Assembly (NCBI GenBank): GCA_963753905.1
Contig: CAVWDZ010000002.1
Span: 186,001 to 250,000, forward strand
From: Bog-756 sp963753905
GTDB lineage: Bacteria > Actinomycetota > Acidimicrobiia > Acidimicrobiales > RAAP-2
DNA: 64,000 bases
Direction: 5' to 3'
A model generated the notes under the pieces. The model saw only the letters and a list, made by a program, of their open reading frames with translations. It was not told where the DNA came from and made no database searches. The stretch's first letter is position 1, and the number at the start of each line of letters is the position of its first letter. Made by a program: the position numbers and the translations under genes. This document shows, piece after piece, positions 1-8,008 of this stretch.

Positions 1-2069
1 GCCGAGGCCAGTCCCAGCCCGAAGACCTTGAGGACGTGCAGCGGGTCGCCGAACACGAACGAGCCGAAGACGCAGATCATGATGGCGGCGGCCGCGGTGA
101 TCACCCGGGCGGTCTTGGCCAACCCGTCGGCCACCGCGGTCGAGTTCTCACCGGTCAACCGCCACTCCTCCCGGATGCGTGAGAGGAGGAAGACCTCGTA
201 GTCCATGGAGAGGCCGAAGAGGATCGTGAACATCATCAGGGGGATCCACGGGTCGATCGGGCCGGTCGCCCCGATCCCGAAGAACCCGCCCAGCCAGCCC
301 CACTGGAAGACCGCCACAATGACCCCGTAGGCGGCGCCGACCGAGAGCAGGTTGACGATGACTGCCTTGAGCGGGATGGCAAGCGACCGGAACACTGCCA
401 TGAGCAGGAGGAACGAGAGCAGGAGGACCACACCGATGACCAGGGGGAGCCGAGCGGACAGATAGGAGGACGCGTCGATGGATCCCGCCGTTTCGCCGCC
501 GACGTAGGCCGCCACCCCGGTGCCGGAGGTGACCGCGGGGATCACCTGGTCGCGTAGGTGGTTGACCAGCGCCTCGGTCTTTACCGTCTGCGGCGCGGTC
601 GTGGGGTAGGCGATGACCACGGCCGCCGTGCCCGACGGGTTGTAGACGGCCGGGGTGGCGAACGCGACCCCGGGGGTGGCCCGGACCTCCGAGGCGAGGT
701 GGTCGGCCGCGGCGTGGTCGCCGGGTGGCACCGTTGCGGCGACCACCAGGGGACCGTTGAACCCGGGCCCGAACCCCGTGGCCAGCGCGTCGAAGGCCTG
801 CCGCGTCGTGCTGGTGGCCGGGTCGTTCCCCGCGTCGGTGAAGGCCAGCCGCATCGAAAAGAAGGGCAGGGCGAGGCAGACCAGGATCACCACGGCAGAC
901 AGGCCGGCAACGACCGGATGACGCTGGACGGTGCGGCTCCACCGGTACCAGAAGCCCCGCGTCGTCGATCCGGCCCCACTCTGGAGGAGACCCGGGATCC
1001 GCAGGTTGTCGATGGCGCGGCCGGAGAAGCCGAGCATGGCGGGCAGCAGCGTGACCGCGGCCAGCATGACCAGCAGCACCGCGGCGATGGCCCCGACGGC
1101 CAGGCCCCGCATGAACGGTAGCTGCAGGAGAAAGAGGCCGAGGAGCGAGATGATGACCGTGGTGCCGGCGAAGAGCACGGCCCGGCCGGAGGTGGCCAAC
1201 GAGATCGCGACCGCGTCGCGGGGGTCCCGTTTCTCGCTCAGGCCGGCCCGGTAGCGGGTCACCACGAACAGGGCGTAGTCGATGCCGACGCCGAGTCCGA
1301 TCATGGCCATGATCTCGGGCGCGAAGGTCGGCGTCGTCACGACGTGGGAGAGCAGATCGAGGACGGCGAAGGCGACCGCGATCCCGAAGATCGCGGTGAT
1401 GATCGGCAGGCCCATCGCCACCACCGACCCGAAGGCCAACAGCATGATGATGATGGCGGCCAGGATGCCGAAGCCCTCGCTCGAACCCGGCTTCGCCCCG
1501 GCGACGAGTCCGATCGCCTCGCCACCGAGCGCGACCTGGTACCCGGAGACCTGGAAGTGCTGGGCGGTGTTCACGACCGCCTGGACGGCCGAGGTCGGCA
1601 GGTTGCCCGCCAACTCGTCGAAATCGACCCGGATGTAGGCGATGTGCCCGTTGCGCGACACCTGGCTTGCACCACCCGCAGCGAGCGGGCTGGTCACCGC
1701 GGACACGTGGGCGAGGGGCTCGAGGGCCTTGGCCAGTGCGCGGGTCCGGGCCTGGTTGGACCGGTCGGCGAAGGGCGCCGACGTGGTGATGACCACCTGG
1801 GCCGGGCTCCCGGCCAGGGCGGGGAAGTCGCTGTTGAGGATCTGCTGGGCCTGCTGGGTGCCGCCCGAGAGGTTGTTGGTGAACGAGCTTCCCGCCGCCT
1901 GCGCCAGGACGTTGACCGCCACCAGTCCGACGATCCAGGCCAGGAGCACCCACCACCGATGGTCGTGGCACCACCCGGCCAGCCGAGCCAGGGTGCTCTG
2001 CTCGGCCGGACGCGAGGGCGGTGCGGTCGCGCGGGTCGGTGCTCCAGGTGCCTCTTGGGTGGTCGTCAT
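1..2069 (-). CDS. MMPL/RND family exporter (C-terminus cut by window edge)
   Basis: Integral membrane transporter of the MMPL (RND) family, which exports lipids or drugs using the proton gradient. About 689 residues are present and the frame runs off the left edge without a stop. The N-terminus has a short Pro/Ala-rich cytosolic stretch, then a membrane segment (WWVLLAWIVGLVAVNVL), then an extracytoplasmic domain. Near the left edge is the family hallmark FGLSMDYEVFLLSRIREEW, with TGENSTAVADGLAKTARVITAAA following. The ATG at 2069 overlaps the stop of lysS (ATGA), so translation is probably coupled to it. Substrate is unknown. The family call is secure; a role in lipid export is inferred from the family only. 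Confidence 0.93.
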   Translation of the reverse strand, partial: MTTTQEAPGAPTRATAPPSRPAEQSTLARLAGWCHDHRWWVLLAWIVGLVAVNVLAQAAGSSFTNNLSGGTQQAQQILNSDFPALAGSPAQVVITTSAPFADRSNQARTRALAKALEPLAHVSAVTSPLAAGGASQVSRNGHIAYIRVDFDELAGNLPTSAVQAVVNTAQHFQVSGYQVALGGEAIGLVAGAKPGSSEGFGILAAIIIMLLAFGSVVAMGLPIITAIFGIAVAFAVLDLLSHVVTTPTFAPEIMAMIGLGVGIDYALFVVTRYRAGLSEKRDPRDAVAISLATSGRAVLFAGTTVIISLLGLFLLQLPFMRGLAVGAIAAVLLVMLAAVTLLPAMLGFSGRAIDNLRIPGLLQSGAGSTTRGFWYRWSRTVQRHPVVAGLSAVVILVCLALPFFSMRLAFTDAGNDPATSTTRQAFDALATGFGPGFNGPLVVAATVPPGDHAAADHLASEVRATPGVAFATPAVYNPSGTAAVVIAYPTTAPQTVKTEALVNHLRDQVIPAVTSGTGVAAYVGGETAGSIDASSYLSARLPLVIGVVLLLSFLLLMAVFRSLAIPLKAVIVNLLSVGAAYGVIVAVFQWGWLGGFFGIGATGPIDPWIPLMMFTILFGLSMDYEVFLLSRIREEWRLTGENSTAVADGLAKTARVITAAAAIMICVFGSFVFGDPLHVLKVFGLGLAS

Positions 2070-3598
2070 GGTGTGCTCTCCGGTCGCAGCAAGGGGAAGA
2101 GGATCACGTCACGGATGGCGTCGACCTCGGCCAACAGCATGGTCAGCCGGTCGATGCCGATGCCGATCCCGGCGGTCGGGGGGAGGCCGTACTCGAGCGC
2201 CCGGATGAAGGCCTGGTCGGCCGGATGGGCCTCGAGATCGCCCTTGGCCACCGCGTCCGCCTCGCGCTTGAACCGCTCCTCCTGCTCCTCGGGCACGTTG
2301 AGCTCGCTGTAGCCGTTTGCAAGCTCCCTGCCGTCGACGCAGAGCTGGAACCGGTCGGCCATGGACGGATCGCCGTCGGTGTGCCGTGCGAGCGGCGACA
2401 CCTCCACCGGGAACCCGACGACGAAGACCGGGTCGGCCACGGTCGGGAGCAGCACCGCATCGTAGAGCTCGAAGATGAGCTTCCCCGATCCCCACTCGGG
2501 CAGGTAGTCGACCTGATGAGCGTCGCAGACCGCGCGCACCTCCTCGACCGGATCGGTCGGGTGCAGCCGCCGGCCCACGACCTCCTCGAGCCAGTCGAGG
2601 AGCGCCCGCCTCGGCCATGGCGTCGTGAGGTCGATCGACCGCTCTCCCACCGTGAACTGCAGGCGCCCGGTCGCCTGCTCGGCGGCGCCCGCGATGAGCC
2701 GCTCGGTGAGGTCCATCGCGTCGTTGACATCTCCGAAGGCGCGGTACGCCTCGAGCGCGGTGAACTCGGGGCTGTGCCGGGTGTCGATCCCCTCGTTGCG
2801 GAAGTTGCGGGCGATCTCGAAGACCCGCTCGAAGCCACCGACTACCAGCCGCTTGAGGTAGAGCTCGGGCGCGATCCGGAGCGTGAGGTCGACGTCGAGG
2901 GCGTTCGAGTGGGTGAGGAAGGGCCGCGCCAGTGCGCCGCCGGCCTGCGGCTGGAGGATCGGCGTCTCCACCTCGACGAACTGCTCGGCGGCGAGGAGGG
3001 CGCGCATCGCGGTGACGATTCGGAAGCGGATCTCGAAGACCCGCCGGCTCTCGGGGTTGGCGAGGAGATCGATCTCGCGCTGGCGGTAGCGGGTGTCGGT
3101 CTCGGCCAAGCCGTGCCACTTGTCCGGGAGCGGGCGCAGGGCCTTCGCGAGCAGATGGAGCCCGGTCACGTCGAGGGAGAGCTCGCCGCGGCGGCTCGTG
3201 ATGACCTCCCCCTCCGCCCCGATCCAGTCCCCGAGATCGCTCTGGTCCAGCACGACCGCCGCCTCCTCGGAGAGGGCCGACTCCTGCATGAGCAGCTGCA
3301 GGGTTCCGGTCACGTCCTGGAGGGTCGCGAACGAGAGGCGGCCGTGACCCCGGAGCGCGGTCACCCGACCGGCCACCCGCACCGTCTCACCGGTCCGGAC
3401 GTCGGGTTCGAGCGCGCCGTGCCGCCCGTGCAGATCGGCGGCAGTGGCTGTGCGGTCGAACCGGCACGGATAGGGATCGATTCCCTGCTCGGCCAGTACG
3501 TCGCGCTTCTTCCGCCGCTCGGCGCTCAGCAGATCCGCCGTGCGCGCGGGGGGCTCCTCTGCCGGCCCGCCAGACGCGGTCTTGGGATCGGTCGTCAC
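2066..3598 (-). CDS. lysS: Lysyl-tRNA synthetase, class II
   Basis: Charges tRNA-Lys with lysine in the cytosol. The protein is 510 residues, the usual length for bacterial LysRS. An N-terminal OB-fold anticodon-binding domain (about residues 60-170, with GETVRVAGRVTALRGHGRLSF) precedes the class II catalytic core. Motif 2 is visible as FRNEGIDTRHSPEFT and motif 3 as GIGIGIDRLTM near the C-terminus. The GTG at 3598 is chosen because GGGAGAAGC lies about 8 nt upstream; the open frame continues further upstream only as an antisense shadow. It lacks the N-terminal membrane domain of mycobacterial LysX, so it reads as a housekeeping-type enzyme. An atypical tRNA-Lys gene lies 122 bp upstream on the other strand, and an MMPL exporter overlaps its 3' end. 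Confidence 0.95.
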   Translation of the reverse strand: MTTDPKTASGGPAEEPPARTADLLSAERRKKRDVLAEQGIDPYPCRFDRTATAADLHGRHGALEPDVRTGETVRVAGRVTALRGHGRLSFATLQDVTGTLQLLMQESALSEEAAVVLDQSDLGDWIGAEGEVITSRRGELSLDVTGLHLLAKALRPLPDKWHGLAETDTRYRQREIDLLANPESRRVFEIRFRIVTAMRALLAAEQFVEVETPILQPQAGGALARPFLTHSNALDVDLTLRIAPELYLKRLVVGGFERVFEIARNFRNEGIDTRHSPEFTALEAYRAFGDVNDAMDLTERLIAGAAEQATGRLQFTVGERSIDLTTPWPRRALLDWLEEVVGRRLHPTDPVEEVRAVCDAHQVDYLPEWGSGKLIFELYDAVLLPTVADPVFVVGFPVEVSPLARHTDGDPSMADRFQLCVDGRELANGYSELNVPEEQEERFKREADAVAKGDLEAHPADQAFIRALEYGLPPTAGIGIGIDRLTMLLAEVDAIRDVILFPLLRPESTP

Positions 3599-3708
3599 AG
3601 TCGCAGCTTCTCCCTCAGCGCACGCGGCAGGCCCGGGGCACAGGGACCGCACCGTCATCTTAGGCAGGCGCCCGTCGGGCCGGTCGAAGGCGGGGGGCGC
3701 CCACCCCG

Positions 3709-3714
3709 TATGCT
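3709..3714 (+). promoter_or_regulatory. Candidate -10 box for tRNA-Lys
   Basis: TATGCT sits 6 nt before the first base of the tRNA, a normal distance for a sigma70-type -10 element driving a stable RNA. No convincing -35 was picked out, and the assignment rests only on sequence and spacing. Confidence 0.35.
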
Positions 3715-3720
3715 GCCCGT

Positions 3721-3793
3721 GCGCCCCTAGCTCAACGGTAGAGCAGCAGATCCTTAATCTGCAGGTTGGGTGGTTCGAGTCCCCCGGGGCGCA
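3721..3793 (+). tRNA. tRNA-Lys (anticodon CTT), atypical
   Basis: A cloverleaf can be drawn by hand. The acceptor GCGCCCC pairs perfectly with GGGGCGC. The D stem is GCTC/GAGC with loop AACGGTA. The anticodon stem is GCAGA/TCTGC with loop TCCTTAA, giving CTT (Lys). The T loop is TTCGAGT. CCA is not encoded. Two features are odd. Position 33 is C instead of the near-invariant T. The T arm pairs as five G-C pairs only if one T (3771) is bulged out; otherwise the variable loop has 6 nt and there is a T-C mismatch. It is divergent from lysS, and its 3' half is antisense to the last codons of a DMT transporter gene. Lys identity is likely; whether it is fully functional is less sure. Confidence 0.82.
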
Positions 3794-4659
3794 CGCGCGA
3801 CCGGGATGTGGATCTCCTCGGTCGGTGGAGCCCAGATCGACAGCAGCACGACGCCTGCGAACATGGCAACCAGTGCCACCACCTCGAGCGCGATGGCTGC
3901 AGTGGAATTGGCCAGTCGCTCGCCGAAGAGTTCGATCCCGATGACGATGCTGGCAAGCGGGTCGACAATGAGCAACGCCGACTGGGAAGCCGAGAGCGGC
4001 CCCGCCGTGAAGGCTGCTTCCAGGAGGAACGTTCCACCCACGCCGGTCACCACGACCGCGTAGACCGGCCAATGGAGGAAGAGGCCTCCCCATCCGTCGT
4101 GGGCAAGCGCGACGGTGGCCGCCTTGACGAAGGCGGCGTCGATCGCCCAGACCAGGCCGGCAGACGCTCCCAGCAATGCGGCGCGGCGGGCAGGAGAGCC
4201 CCAGCGGCTGAGCAGGACCAGGAGTGCGATGACTGCGCCGCGTGTGGACAGGGCGACGATCCATGCCTGCACGGTCGGGGTCCCGTGCCCCTCCTGCGGC
4301 CGGGCGACGACCAGGAACCCCACGAGGCCGGCGCTCACGAGGGCGGCCGCGCCCCAGGTGCGGGCCGCGATCTCGTCGTGCAGGAAGAGTGCGCGCAGCG
4401 CGAGGGTGAAGATCAACTCGGTGACCAGGATCGGCTGGACGGTAGCCAGCTGGCCGAAGTAGAGGGCGAGCGCGGTGAAGGCGAAGGTCGCTCCCATCGA
4501 CGCGGTGCCGAGGAGCCACATCGGCCTCCGGATCAGGTACCGGATCGTCTGGACCACCGATCGGTCGCCGTCCCTGGCCGAGACGTTGGTCTGCCGGTGG
4601 AGCACCGAGGCCACGGCCTGGCTCAGGGCGCCGAGCAGGGCGAACCCAACGGCGATCAC
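3754..4659 (-). CDS. DMT/EamA-type multi-spanning transporter
   Basis: Drug/metabolite-transporter superfamily membrane protein of 301 residues with about 9-10 hydrophobic segments, from MIAVGFALLGALSQAVASVL to VALVAMFAGVVLLSIWAP. The N-terminus resembles that of the transporter at 42091-42990, so the two may be distant paralogues. Substrate is unknown. The GTG start at 4659 is 54 bp after the MBL hydrolase, in the same direction. The stop codon (TAA, 3754-3756) falls inside the anticodon loop of the antisense tRNA-Lys, so the hydrophilic last dozen residues are encoded by the complement of the tRNA. This overlap may be tolerated because the tail is a poorly constrained cytosolic end. Confidence 0.85.
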   Translation of the reverse strand: MIAVGFALLGALSQAVASVLHRQTNVSARDGDRSVVQTIRYLIRRPMWLLGTASMGATFAFTALALYFGQLATVQPILVTELIFTLALRALFLHDEIAARTWGAAALVSAGLVGFLVVARPQEGHGTPTVQAWIVALSTRGAVIALLVLLSRWGSPARRAALLGASAGLVWAIDAAFVKAATVALAHDGWGGLFLHWPVYAVVVTGVGGTFLLEAAFTAGPLSASQSALLIVDPLASIVIGIELFGERLANSTAAIALEVVALVAMFAGVVLLSIWAPPTEEIHIPVARAPRGTRTTQPAD

Positions 4660-4713
4660 CTCGGCCTCTCCTCGCTCATCGGCCCGTCCTCCCCCCGGGA
4701 CCGCTCTGCCCGC

Positions 4714-5721
4714 TCAGCGCTCGGGTGTCTCCGGGCTGCCCGCGGGTCGACCCGTCAACCAGCGCTGGAGCCCGGCGGCATTGGAATGGACCCCGTTCAT
4801 GACCTCGAGCTTCTCCCGGTGCTCCTCGGGCACGCCGTCGAGGTCGGAGGCGAAGGCGGTCGACAGGGCTGCGGCGATGTCCTCTCCGCTGCGGAAGGCC
4901 GACTCGGCCACCGCGGCCCACCGCCGCAAGGTGCCGTCGGCCTCGTCGAGGACATCGAGCGGATCGGCCAGCAGCCCGTAGTGGGCGAGGGCGAGCCCGG
5001 TCGGGCGCCGCTCGGCGAAGCGCTGCAGCGAGTCCAGCGCCTGGGTCAGGTCGAAGTCGGGGGGTGGGGTCGAGGGACGGAGGACCCCGGCGTCTGGCAG
5101 CTTGACCCCGACCGCGTCCCCCGCGAACAAGATGCCGCTCGAGCTGTCGTGCAGGGCGAGGTGATGCTTGGCGTGACCCGGTGAGTCGACGGTGGTGAGG
5201 GTACGGGCCGGCCCGACCCGGATCTCCTCGCCGTCCTCGAGCACATGGATCCGCTCCGCCGGCGTGGGATCGAGACGGCCGTAGAGGGAGTCGAGCAGGG
5301 GGCCGTAGACGAGGGCTGCGGAGTTGATGAGACGGGTCGGGTCGGCCAGGTGTCGGGCGCCCTTCGGGTGGACGTAGACGGTGGCCCCGGGAAAGGCGCG
5401 GGCCACGTCGCCCACACCACCGGCGTGGTCGAGGTGGATGTGGGTCACCACCACGCCGGCCAGATCGTCGGCCCCGAGACCCAACCGGTCGAGATGGGCG
5501 AGCAGCGCGGGCACCGAGCTCTGGCTGCCGGTCTCGATCAGCACCGGCGCGTCGCCGTCGATGAGATAGCCGGCGGTCACCCGCTGCCAGCCGCCGAGGA
5601 GCGTGTCGAGCTCGAGCACACCCTCTGCGATCGGGGTGCCGGTCGGCGTCGGCAGGGGGTCGGTGCCGTCGACCCGGTGGCGATGGCCGCCGCCCGGACC
5701 GTGCGGGTGACGACCGCTCAC
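4714..5721 (-). CDS. Metallo-beta-lactamase fold hydrolase
   Basis: Soluble 335-residue MBL-fold enzyme. The metal-binding motif THIHLDHAGG lies near residue 95. Further ligands appear in DSPGHAKHH and FAGDAVG, followed by a late His (LALAHYG), so the binuclear site looks complete. A helical C-terminal region of about 100 residues follows, as in lactonase or glyoxalase-II-like members. The exact substrate (thioester, lactone or phosphodiester) cannot be told from sequence. The gene starts with GTG only 7 bp after the GH15 gene, so the two are probably co-transcribed. Co-transcription does not show a shared pathway. Confidence 0.9.
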   Translation of the reverse strand: MSGRHPHGPGGGHRHRVDGTDPLPTPTGTPIAEGVLELDTLLGGWQRVTAGYLIDGDAPVLIETGSQSSVPALLAHLDRLGLGADDLAGVVVTHIHLDHAGGVGDVARAFPGATVYVHPKGARHLADPTRLINSAALVYGPLLDSLYGRLDPTPAERIHVLEDGEEIRVGPARTLTTVDSPGHAKHHLALHDSSSGILFAGDAVGVKLPDAGVLRPSTPPPDFDLTQALDSLQRFAERRPTGLALAHYGLLADPLDVLDEADGTLRRWAAVAESAFRSGEDIAAALSTAFASDLDGVPEEHREKLEVMNGVHSNAAGLQRWLTGRPAGSPETPER

Positions 5722-5728
5722 GCGATGG

Positions 5729-7954
5729 TCACCGCTTCGCCGCGCGCACCGCCGCGGCCGCCTTCTTGGCAGGTGTGGCCTTCCTCGCCCGGACGGCGGT
5801 CCGCTTCCGCGGCATCGCTCTCCTGGCAGACGCTGCCTTCTTGGTCGACACGGCCTTCTTGACGGACGCGGCCGTCTTGGTCGTCGTCGCCTTGCCGGCC
5901 GGCGCCGCCTTGCCAGCCGGCCTCGCTTTCTTGGGCGGGGCGGCCTTCCTGGTCGACGCGGCCTTCGTCCGGGCCCTCGTCGGTCGCTGCAGGGCGGGCG
6001 CCTGCCGCTTGGGGGCGCGCTTCTTCGGGGCGCGCTTCGTGCTCAGGACCTTCTTCGGGGCGGCAACCAGATCCCCGAGGGCCGAGAGCGTGACGGCACC
6101 ACGCATGTGGCGGGCGGCCATTCCCGCCGGACCACCGCCGAGCGCCTGGCGTGCCAGGCCGAGGAAGACGTTGTCGGGGGCGGGTTTGGCGTGCCCGCTG
6201 ATGTTGGCCGCCGAGTTGACGAGCGACACGTGGGAGAAGGCCTGCGGGAAGTTCCCGACAAGGCGCCCCGCAACCGGGTCGTACTCCTCGGACAGCAGCC
6301 CGAGATCGTTGCGGAGGTCGAGCAGCCGCTGGAAGAGCTGGCGGGCGTCGTTCTCCCGCCCGAGCAGCATCAGGCAGTCGACAAGCCAGAACGAGCAGGC
6401 GAGGAAGGCGCCCTCCCGACCACTCAGGCCGTCGACCTCACCGGTGTCCTCGGTGCGGTAGCGGAGGACGAAGTCCCCTTCCACCAGCTCCCGCTCGATG
6501 GCCTCGATGGTCCCCCGAACCCGCGGATCGGTGGCCGGCAGGAAGTCCACCAGGGGAATCATCAGCAGGCTGGCGTCGAGATCGTCGGACCCGTAGTACT
6601 GGGTGAAGGAGCCCTTGGCCGGGTTGAAGCCTTTCTCACAGACCTCGTCGTGGATTTCGCTGCGGATGGACCTCCAACGGTCGACCGGACCGTCGACGTG
6701 GTACTGCTCGACCGTCTTGATGGCGCGGTCGATGGCCACCCACGCCATGACCTTCGAGTGGGTGAACTGCCGCTGGGGCCCGCGAACCTCCCAGATCCCG
6801 TCGTCGGGCCCACGCCACCCCGTTTCGAGGAAGTCCATCAGGGCCAGCTGCAGGGCCCAGGCCGGTCCCTCGGTGAGCTGGTCCCTCTGGGCCGATTCGT
6901 AGAGGGCGGACATGACCTCGCCGTAGACGTCGAGCTGGAATTGGCCGGCAGCTGCGTTTCCGATCCGGACCGGGCGCGAATCCTCGTACCCGGGCAGCCA
7001 GTCCACCTCCCACTCGTCGAGGCGTCGCTCGCCTCCCGCCCCGTACATGATCTGCATCTGGGACGGGTCGCCGGCCGTGGCACGGAGCAGCCAGGACCGC
7101 CACGCCATCGCCTCCTGGTAGAACCCGCCCCGCATCAGCGACTCGAGCGTCAGGGTGGCGTCACGCAGCCAGCAGAACCGGTAGTCCCAGTTGCGCGCGC
7201 CGCCCAGGGTCTCGGGGAGCGACGTGGTCGCCGCGGCGACGATCCCCCCGGTGGGCTCGTAGGTCAGCGCCTTGAGGGTGATCAGCGAGCGCACGACCGC
7301 GTCGCGGTACTCCCCCTGGTAGGTGCACTGCGCGGCCCACTCCTGCCACCACTGCTCGGTGTCGTCGATCGCGTAGGACGCAGACACCGGACGCGGTGGT
7401 GTATCGCACGCGTTGTACCACGAGAGCGAGAACGGCACGCTCTGACCCTCCGACACGGTGAACTCCGAGACAGTGGAGAGATCACGTCCCCGGGTGGGCA
7501 CGGTCGTCCACAGCGACAGGCCGTCCGGACCGGCCACTGCGGTGATGGTGCCGTCGGTGTGCCGCACCCAGGGCACGATCTGGCCGTACCCGAAACGCAC
7601 GGTGAACTGCATCTCCATGGCGACCTGACCCCGCACCCCCTCGACCAGCCGGACCACCTCGGGGTGGTCCTGGCGGATGGGCATGCAGTCGACGACCCGG
7701 ACGGTCCCGGTGTCGGTGATGTACTCCGACTCGAGCACCAGGGTGTCGCCCCGGTAGTGCCGGTGGGTGGCCGCCTTCGACCCCTTCGGTGCGATCCGCC
7801 AGCAGCCGTGGTCCTCCGTCCCGAGGAGCTTGGCGAAGCAGGCCCCCGAGTCGAAGCGCGGGAGGCAGAGCCAGTCGATCGAGCCGTCACGCCCGACCAG
7901 GGCGACCGTGTGGAGGTCCCCGATGATCCCGTAGTCCTCGATGGGAAGCGCCAT
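5729..7954 (-). CDS. GH15-family glucoamylase/trehalase-like enzyme with a basic histone-H1-like tail
   Basis: 741 residues. Residues 1 to about 615 form a glycoside hydrolase family 15 enzyme of the cytosolic actinobacterial type. It begins PIEDYGIIGDLHTVALVGRDGSIDWLCLP, split here as an N-terminal beta domain, and then has an alpha/alpha barrel with NWDYRFCWLRDATLTLESL-type residues and a late acidic SEEYDP. Mycobacterial relatives hydrolyse trehalose, and others act on alpha-glucans. The last 110 residues (about 632-741) are unrelated to GH15: 38 Lys/Arg, no Asp or Glu, and Ala, Pro and Thr in KKA/KRAP-like units resembling histone H1 or HupB tails. There is no signal peptide. The enzyme call is firm; trehalase rather than glucoamylase activity is inference, as is nucleic-acid or polyanion binding by the tail. 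Confidence 0.9.
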   Translation of the reverse strand: MALPIEDYGIIGDLHTVALVGRDGSIDWLCLPRFDSGACFAKLLGTEDHGCWRIAPKGSKAATHRHYRGDTLVLESEYITDTGTVRVVDCMPIRQDHPEVVRLVEGVRGQVAMEMQFTVRFGYGQIVPWVRHTDGTITAVAGPDGLSLWTTVPTRGRDLSTVSEFTVSEGQSVPFSLSWYNACDTPPRPVSASYAIDDTEQWWQEWAAQCTYQGEYRDAVVRSLITLKALTYEPTGGIVAAATTSLPETLGGARNWDYRFCWLRDATLTLESLMRGGFYQEAMAWRSWLLRATAGDPSQMQIMYGAGGERRLDEWEVDWLPGYEDSRPVRIGNAAAGQFQLDVYGEVMSALYESAQRDQLTEGPAWALQLALMDFLETGWRGPDDGIWEVRGPQRQFTHSKVMAWVAIDRAIKTVEQYHVDGPVDRWRSIRSEIHDEVCEKGFNPAKGSFTQYYGSDDLDASLLMIPLVDFLPATDPRVRGTIEAIERELVEGDFVLRYRTEDTGEVDGLSGREGAFLACSFWLVDCLMLLGRENDARQLFQRLLDLRNDLGLLSEEYDPVAGRLVGNFPQAFSHVSLVNSAANISGHAKPAPDNVFLGLARQALGGGPAGMAARHMRGAVTLSALGDLVAAPKKVLSTKRAPKKRAPKRQAPALQRPTRARTKAASTRKAAPPKKARPAGKAAPAGKATTTKTAASVKKAVSTKKAASARRAMPRKRTAVRARKATPAKKAAAAVRAAKR

Positions 7955-8008
7955 GGCTCATGTCTAGTCTGGGCGGCGCACAAACAGTGGGTCCGCGCCG
8001 GACAGTGC

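Noticed and set aside
148..1974. Long Arg/Gly/Pro-rich minus-strand open frame
   Set aside because: It lies inside the MMPL gene in another frame; the true frame shows the MMPL hallmark residues.
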